Source: Fermentibacter sp963718745 [NCBI: Candidatus Fermentibacterota bacterium]
GTDB lineage: Bacteria > Fermentibacterota > Fermentibacteria > Fermentibacterales
Assembly (NCBI GenBank): GCA_963718745.1
Contig: OY970370.1
Location: 1,240,001-1,304,000, forward strand
Length of the DNA stretch: 64,000 nucleotides
Direction: 5' to 3'
The notes beneath the pieces were generated by a model that saw nothing but the letters and a program-made list of their open reading frames with translations, ran no database searches and was not told where the DNA came from. Shown piece by piece: positions 59,534 through 64,000 of this stretch. Both the position numbers and the translations under genes were made by a program. Each line of letters begins with the position of its first letter. The stretch's first letter is position 1.

Positions 59534-61519
59534 ATGGCTTCAGGGACGCGATGCGACTGGACGGCAACTCTAGAGCAGGTGAGGAATGCTGCGGCCAGGC
59601 TGAGGGGCAGGACCGATCCGATGGCCCTGTACCTCTCGGAGGCCGCGGACAGGATCCTGTATCTCGCTTCCATGGAGGAGCGGCTGGACGACGACTACTT
59701 CTCGGACACGCCTCTCGAGAAGCTAGCCCTGGACAACGCGTTGCTGTTCCCGGTGATCGAGGGCGACGCCTATAAGAACAGCCCGGTGAATCCCGCCGTG
59801 GCCGCCCGGGTGCTGGGCAGGGAGGCCGGTCAGGCCTTCGCGCTGTGGAGATCGCAGATAGAATCCTGTGCCCACTGGGCGTTCAGGCACGACACCGACC
59901 GGTTGGCGAGCGTATTCGGGATTCTTCCGGCACTAGTCTCGCTGGACGGTCCCGACGGCATCCCGGCCGTGGTCGCCGAATCCTCCCGGAGGGCGTGGGC
60001 TGCCAGATTCCTCCGGAACAACCTCGACAGGATGGATCCGGCCTTTACCTTCTACCGGGACACAGTCTTCTCCGCCGTCCCCGGCGATTCCAGATACCTG
60101 TACCGCTACGGCGTCCGTATCAGCGCCGACGACATAGCGATGGCCAGGCACGTCGAGGGTCTTTCCGCCGAACAGGCCGACCTCATCGCCTTCACCATAG
60201 TCAACTCCTTCGTGCTCGGCTTCACGACCGAGGGCAAGGACCTCTCGAAGAAGAGGACCGCTTCGCTGAACATCCCCGCGGGCTTCGAGAGGATAGGGCG
60301 GAAGATCGACGCAGAGATGACCCGACGCTCCCTGAAGGCGGTCTTCAACGGCATCGAGGTGAGACAGAGGAACGAGCAGTGGAACTACGACCACAGGTTC
60401 GACTGGGCGCTGTTCCTGGACGCGGCAACGCGCGACGCCTTCCTCGCCGACGCCCGGAAGGGATTCGAGGACGCGGGCGCCAGGCCCTCGGCCTACGCTG
60501 GCCCCATGCTTGTCAACACCTTCGGCCACGAACCCTTCGATCCCGTCCCCAACCCGGATGCGGTCTCCCCTGACGAGGCGACGACGAAGCTCTACCGGGA
60601 GCTGTCCATGGGAATCAACGAACTCGTAGACGGCTTCACCCCCCGGGCCGAGACCGGTTTCGTAATGGCAGACTTCCCCGCCCCGGGCATAAGGGGCGAT
60701 TTCGGTGCGATCTTCGACGAAACCGTGACGATCAACACACTGGACAACGACGAGTACGCCGTCATCCAGAAGGCGCTAATCGACGCCCTGGACAAGGGCG
60801 AGTGCGTAAGGGTGAAGGGCGTGGAGGGCAACCGCACGGATCTCGAGATCCGGCTGCACCACCTGGACGATCCGGCCCGTCAGACCAACTTCCTCAACTG
60901 CCTCGCGACGGTCAACATCCCTGTCGGCGAAGTCTTCACATCCCCCGTCCTGTCGGGAACCAGGGGAACCCTGCACGTCGAGGAGGCCTTCATCAGCGGC
61001 CTCAAGTACCGCGACCTAGTGATGGAGTTCACGGACGGATACGTGAGCGGGTACGGATGCGCGAACTTCGACGATCCGGAGGAGGGGAGGCGGTACGTCT
61101 ACGAGAACATGCTGCACCCCCACAAGACGCTGCCGATGGGCGAGTTCGCGATAGGCACCAACACGTGGGCATACCGCATGGCGACGAGGCACGGGATCAT
61201 GGACCTCCTGCCGGTGCTCATCCTGGAGAAGACGGGCCCCCATCTGGCGATAGGCGATACGTGCTTCTCCTGGGAGGAGGACCACCCCGTCCACAATCCG
61301 ATCGACGGCAAGGAGGTCATAGCGCGGGAGAACGAGAAGACCTGCACGAGAAAGACGGATCCGATGCAGGCCTACACCTCGACACACACGGACATAACCC
61401 TGCCGTACACCACGCTGGGCAGCATCACGGCAGTGGCGGCCGACGGGTCCGAGGTCGTCATCTACAGCGGAGGCAGGTTCGTTCTGGCAGGCACGGAGAA
61501 GCTCAACGAAGCGCTATAG
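59534..61519 (+). CDS. M29-family aminopeptidase with long N-terminal extension
   Basis: 661 residues from ATG 59534 (GGGAGGGATGGC upstream). The C-terminal ~370 residues match thermophilic M29 aminopeptidases: NCLATVNIPVGEVFTSP (first Glu), MGEFAIGTN (second Glu), HLAIGDT (His) and HTDITLP (His-x-Asp), the dinuclear metal site. Classic M29 enzymes are about 410 residues long; here about 270 extra residues precede, including FALWRSQIESCAHWAFRHD and FLRNNLDRMDPAFTFYRDTVF, with no recognised family. No signal peptide, so cytoplasmic, removing N-terminal residues from peptides. Single gene. Confidence 0.85.
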   Translation: MASGTRCDWTATLEQVRNAAARLRGRTDPMALYLSEAADRILYLASMEERLDDDYFSDTPLEKLALDNALLFPVIEGDAYKNSPVNPAVAARVLGREAGQAFALWRSQIESCAHWAFRHDTDRLASVFGILPALVSLDGPDGIPAVVAESSRRAWAARFLRNNLDRMDPAFTFYRDTVFSAVPGDSRYLYRYGVRISADDIAMARHVEGLSAEQADLIAFTIVNSFVLGFTTEGKDLSKKRTASLNIPAGFERIGRKIDAEMTRRSLKAVFNGIEVRQRNEQWNYDHRFDWALFLDAATRDAFLADARKGFEDAGARPSAYAGPMLVNTFGHEPFDPVPNPDAVSPDEATTKLYRELSMGINELVDGFTPRAETGFVMADFPAPGIRGDFGAIFDETVTINTLDNDEYAVIQKALIDALDKGECVRVKGVEGNRTDLEIRLHHLDDPARQTNFLNCLATVNIPVGEVFTSPVLSGTRGTLHVEEAFISGLKYRDLVMEFTDGYVSGYGCANFDDPEEGRRYVYENMLHPHKTLPMGEFAIGTNTWAYRMATRHGIMDLLPVLILEKTGPHLAIGDTCFSWEEDHPVHNPIDGKEVIARENEKTCTRKTDPMQAYTSTHTDITLPYTTLGSITAVAADGSEVVIYSGGRFVLAGTEKLNEAL

Positions 61520-61628
61520 CCAGTCCTGCGGGTGAAGGGATGATGCTCCGCGGCCCCTCGAAACGGGCCTGATCGAGCGCGTCTGAACAAGGATGTCGGC
61601 GCCGGTTACGCCTCGGGGCGAGTCCGGA

Positions 61629-62192
61629 TCAGTTCGTCCGAGTCTTCAGGGCTCCCCAGGTGGCGCTGTCCAGGTCGAGGCCCCAGATCACTATCCCGGT
61701 CATCGTCATGAACTCGTGCTGGGTCGTGAAATTGTCGGCCCCGTTCGGTCCTCTGGCGAGAAGAATCGTATAGCCGGACCCGACGAACAGGGGTTTGTCG
61801 TAAGGGTCGCCCGAGTCGAGCGGGATGCTGAACATGATCTCGGTGATACCGCCGGATTCGCTTCCACCATCGATGGTTACGTCGCTCGTACCTCCGAGCA
61901 GCGTGTCGTCCCTGTGGGAGGTCGGCTGCCACCCGTAGTCGTCCCGCAGGAAGGCGGTCCCCCCGGAGACGTATCCGATGATGATGTTGGCCCCGAGCAT
62001 CATGCTGTCAGGGTCGAAACCCACCGCCACCCAGCCCGTCGTCGGGGCTGAAAGTTCGACCGCGAGCTCGTTGGCGCCGGTCGTGGCCCATCTGAGGGTG
62101 AACCCTTCATGTACAAGTTCCTGCCAGCCCTGCGCCCGGGCGGACCCCGCCAGGCACAGGACCATGGCCGCAGTCGCTGCAAAAAGCTTCAT
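61629..62192 (-). CDS. secreted DOMON-domain protein
   Basis: 187 residues. Signal peptide TAAMVLCLAGSARA, then a DOMON-like sandwich: FTLRWATTGANELAVELSAPTTGWVAVGFDPDSMMLGANIIIGYVSGGTAFLRDDYG, a pattern of heme- or sugar-binding DOMON domains (Met in SMML as possible ligand). It ends DLDSATWGALKTRTN, similar to the end of the partial gene at the right edge. Probably a periplasmic or surface ligand-binding or electron-transfer domain. Confidence 0.8.
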   Translation of the reverse strand: MKLFAATAAMVLCLAGSARAQGWQELVHEGFTLRWATTGANELAVELSAPTTGWVAVGFDPDSMMLGANIIIGYVSGGTAFLRDDYGWQPTSHRDDTLLGGTSDVTIDGGSESGGITEIMFSIPLDSGDPYDKPLFVGSGYTILLARGPNGADNFTTQHEFMTMTGIVIWGLDLDSATWGALKTRTN

Positions 62193-62380
62193 GCCGCCCT
62201 CCGTTCAAATCCGGAAACCTGCCGGACCCATGCATCGGCCGGGTATTTCCCACCGGTTCGGTAAGAAATAGAAGCGTCAAACGGCCCGTCTGGTTCCAGG
62301 GAGGAGTTTACACCATTCGTCGGCGCATCGTAAGGGATGCTCCCGGGAGCAATTCCGTGGATTTCCGGAGAGTACCCCAG

Positions 62381-62866
62381 TTAGCGTTGCTTCCCGCTTT
62401 CGAGGATGTCCCTGATCTTCCCGGCTGCTTCCTCCCCGGACTGCGCCTCGTCGCGCGACCTGCCGCCCAGGATCACGCCGGGAAGAACTGTTGCACCCGC
62501 CTTCCCGAGGAGAGCGCCGAGGCGCCTCACGGCCCTGGTCCCGCCCATGAACGGGAAGGGGAACGCCATGGTCGCGAAAGGCACCACCTTCATTCCTGCG
62601 AGGTCCTTCAGGCTTCCTGCGAATGACAGAACCACGGGAGACATGTCGAACGCCCAGACAGGGCCGCCGATCATCATAGCGTCGAAGGCGCTGCAGTCCG
62701 GAACTCTAACGAGCGCGACATCCCTCTGGTGCGGCTGGACCTCGCCCGCGGCCTCCAGCGGAATGACCTCCACCTCGTGACCGCCCGCCTTCAGCCTCTC
62801 GGCGAGCACCCCGGCGAAGCGTCGCGTGATCCCGGTACCCGAATGAACCAGTATGCCGATCTTCAT
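62381..62866 (-). CDS. flavodoxin-family protein
   Basis: 161 residues. MKIGILVHSGTGITRRFAGVLAERLKAGGHEVEVIPL is the flavodoxin fold with the phosphate-binding loop HSGTGITR for FMN. AFDAMMIGGPVWAFDMSPVVLSF and VVPFATMAFPFPFMGG follow as the 60s and 90s loops. It resembles flavodoxins that serve oxidative-stress or menaquinone-type electron transfer; the partner is unknown. Single gene. Confidence 0.9.
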   Translation of the reverse strand: MKIGILVHSGTGITRRFAGVLAERLKAGGHEVEVIPLEAAGEVQPHQRDVALVRVPDCSAFDAMMIGGPVWAFDMSPVVLSFAGSLKDLAGMKVVPFATMAFPFPFMGGTRAVRRLGALLGKAGATVLPGVILGGRSRDEAQSGEEAAGKIRDILESGKQR

Positions 62867-63015
62867 GACACACCTCCACTGAACGAATCCCCGGAAGCGG
62901 GACCGGACCGCCCGTTCCGCCGATCCTCCGACCGAGTCAGGACGATGAGTCCCCCTGCCGTCAACCCAGCATATTCGATACGTAATCTACTGCTCTCTGG
63001 ATCGAGAGGTGGGGC

Positions 63016-63534
63016 ATGGCCGGAGTCCAGCTACGTATCATGTGGATTTGTTTCCTGTTCACAGCACTGACTGCGTCGATCCCCACTCCAGCGCATGCAT
63101 CGGCTGCGGATCCGGTCGGTACCGGGCCGGGGGCGCCCGGTCTGAACGCCCTGGGGGCGGCAGCCGGCACGCCCCAGTTCCTAGGAGTCAGCTACGAACG
63201 GATCCTGGGATCGGAATTCGCGCTGGACGTCCATGCAGGGACCATGATCCTGCTGTCCGGGTACGGTGCGAGGATCGCCTGGGGTTCCGTCTCCGAGGGC
63301 TTCCGCCCCAGGCTCTCGTTCGGGCTTGCGGCGATCGATGTCACCCATGTGGAGGATTACGGCTCCCCCGACGGCACGGCCTTCTATTCCTGGCCGGGTG
63401 TCGGCCTGGCCTGGAGGACCCGTGGATACACGACACTGCTGGACGCCGGCTGGCTCTTCACGGGCAACGACGAGGACGGGCTGGGGGAGTCCAGCTTCCC
63501 GGCAGTCTCGCTCGCGATCATGGCCAGGTTCTGA
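63016..63534 (+). CDS. small outer-membrane beta-barrel-like protein
   Basis: 172 residues (GAGAGGTGGGGC upstream of ATG 63016). Signal peptide WICFLFTALTASIPTPAHA. Alternating strands follow (FLGVSYERILGSEFALDVHAGTMILLSGYGARIAWG, PRLSFGLAAIDVTHVEDYG, VGLAWRTRGYTTLLDAGWLF) and the protein ends with Phe (AIMARF), as outer-membrane barrels do. Function unknown. Confidence 0.7.
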   Translation: MAGVQLRIMWICFLFTALTASIPTPAHASAADPVGTGPGAPGLNALGAAAGTPQFLGVSYERILGSEFALDVHAGTMILLSGYGARIAWGSVSEGFRPRLSFGLAAIDVTHVEDYGSPDGTAFYSWPGVGLAWRTRGYTTLLDAGWLFTGNDEDGLGESSFPAVSLAIMARF

Positions 63535-63613
63535 CGGGAAGTCGGCAGACTGTTCGGGACACAGGCGGAAAGCTCATCTCCGAAGAGGTCCGGGACGTTT
63601 CCGGGGTGCTGCG

Positions 63614-64000
63614 TCAGGGCGCCTGCGTCTGTCCTGTCTTGATCGAGGCCCAGGTAGATGACTCGAGGTCGGCGATGTCCCCGTAGGCCGTCACGACGAA
63701 GTTCCAGATGTGGAAGACGGCTGTCGACTGCGGTCCGGGGCCGGGGGGCGGCGTCGGCGGAGGGGGATCGCAGATGGCTGAGCAGAGGAGGATCACCTTG
63801 AGCGTGTCCCCCGCCGAGGCCGGGGGTACGACGAAGATGGGCGTGGAGTCCGAGGCTCCCGCAGAGACGTTCCAGTAGATGTTGTACTGGCCGTTTATCC
63901 CGAGATTCATCCTGCACAAAGAGAAGGTGTTAGGGAGTTCGGTCTCCCATGTCGCACTTGTCTGCTGGGCCGAGATGCTCACGGAATCAGTGCCGGGCGG
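63614..64000 (-). CDS. 3' part of a secreted protein, cut by window edge
   Basis: The frame is open to the right edge (residues PGTDSVSISAQQTSATWE at the edge) and ends at TGA 63614. The visible 128 residues are beta-rich with a proline linker (DPPPPTPPPGPGP). They end VVTAYGDIADLESSTWASIKTGQTQAP, whose DLESSTWASIKT resembles DLDSATWGALKT at the end of the 61629 protein. It may be a DOMON-type or related secreted protein; the N-terminus is outside the window. Confidence 0.6.
   Translation of the reverse strand, partial: PPGTDSVSISAQQTSATWETELPNTFSLCRMNLGINGQYNIYWNVSAGASDSTPIFVVPPASAGDTLKVILLCSAICDPPPPTPPPGPGPQSTAVFHIWNFVVTAYGDIADLESSTWASIKTGQTQAP

Overview
The window is GC-rich bacterial chromosomal DNA with densely packed genes and strong GGAGG-type ribosome binding sites. 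At least eleven long secreted proteins end in a C-terminal sorting-type domain (pattern: FNP/SPNP, then a 'vfDlaGRlV' strand, then 'LPaGvYlvR'). Several of them are FG-GAP (VCBS) proteins, M28 peptidases, a gingipain-type C25 peptidase and BNR-repeat proteins. This combination suggests an uncultured lineage of the FCB superphylum, of the Fermentibacteria/Aegiribacteria/Eisenbacteria kind; that placement is an inference from protein style, not from a marker gene.

Layout. 0-6.8 kb: hypothetical genes, an M28 peptidase, and a MerR regulator coupled to a VIT/VWA protein. 7-12.4 kb: FG-GAP and M28 genes, plus two genes that each carry an in-frame UGA followed by a SECIS-like hairpin. 12.4-17.1 kb: small secreted and membrane proteins, a Spo0M/arrestin-like protein, a PadR regulator coupled to an M28-type peptidase, and a zinc-ribbon membrane protein. 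17.1-21.4 kb: BchD-like and BchI-like AAA+ chelatase-type proteins behind a propeller lipoprotein, with a tandem repeat at the BchD start. 22-34.2 kb: two further FG-GAP/M28 gene pairs (one FG-GAP partner collapsed), an ASST-like protein, a DUF1905 protein and a PreP-type M16C protease. 34.5-43.6 kb: an M16 protease, then a tightly coupled operon that looks like a RiPP (modified peptide) pathway: 39-residue precursor, PqqD-like RRE protein, radical SAM/SPASM maturase, B12-binding radical SAM enzyme, propeller lipoprotein and ABC exporter. 44-58 kb: HEAT, FG-GAP, ferredoxin, VOC, XRE plus membrane pair, DUF3592, lipoproteins, BNR, nitroreductase, DUF305, EcsC and C25 genes, punctuated by nine copies of a 69-70 bp inverted-repeat element. 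58-64 kb: Fic protein, M29 aminopeptidase, DOMON-like proteins, flavodoxin, beta-barrel protein.

The two most novel items are the RiPP-like operon at 37.7-43.6 kb, whose central part has visibly lower GC than its surroundings, and the pair of candidate selenoprotein genes (7008-8225 minus, 12063-12353 plus). In each, UGA is followed 20-22 nt later by a 5-nt loop containing GGUC on a perfect 7-bp stem, similar to the E. coli fdhF SECIS loop. No rRNA, tRNA, CRISPR array or transposase gene was recognised.
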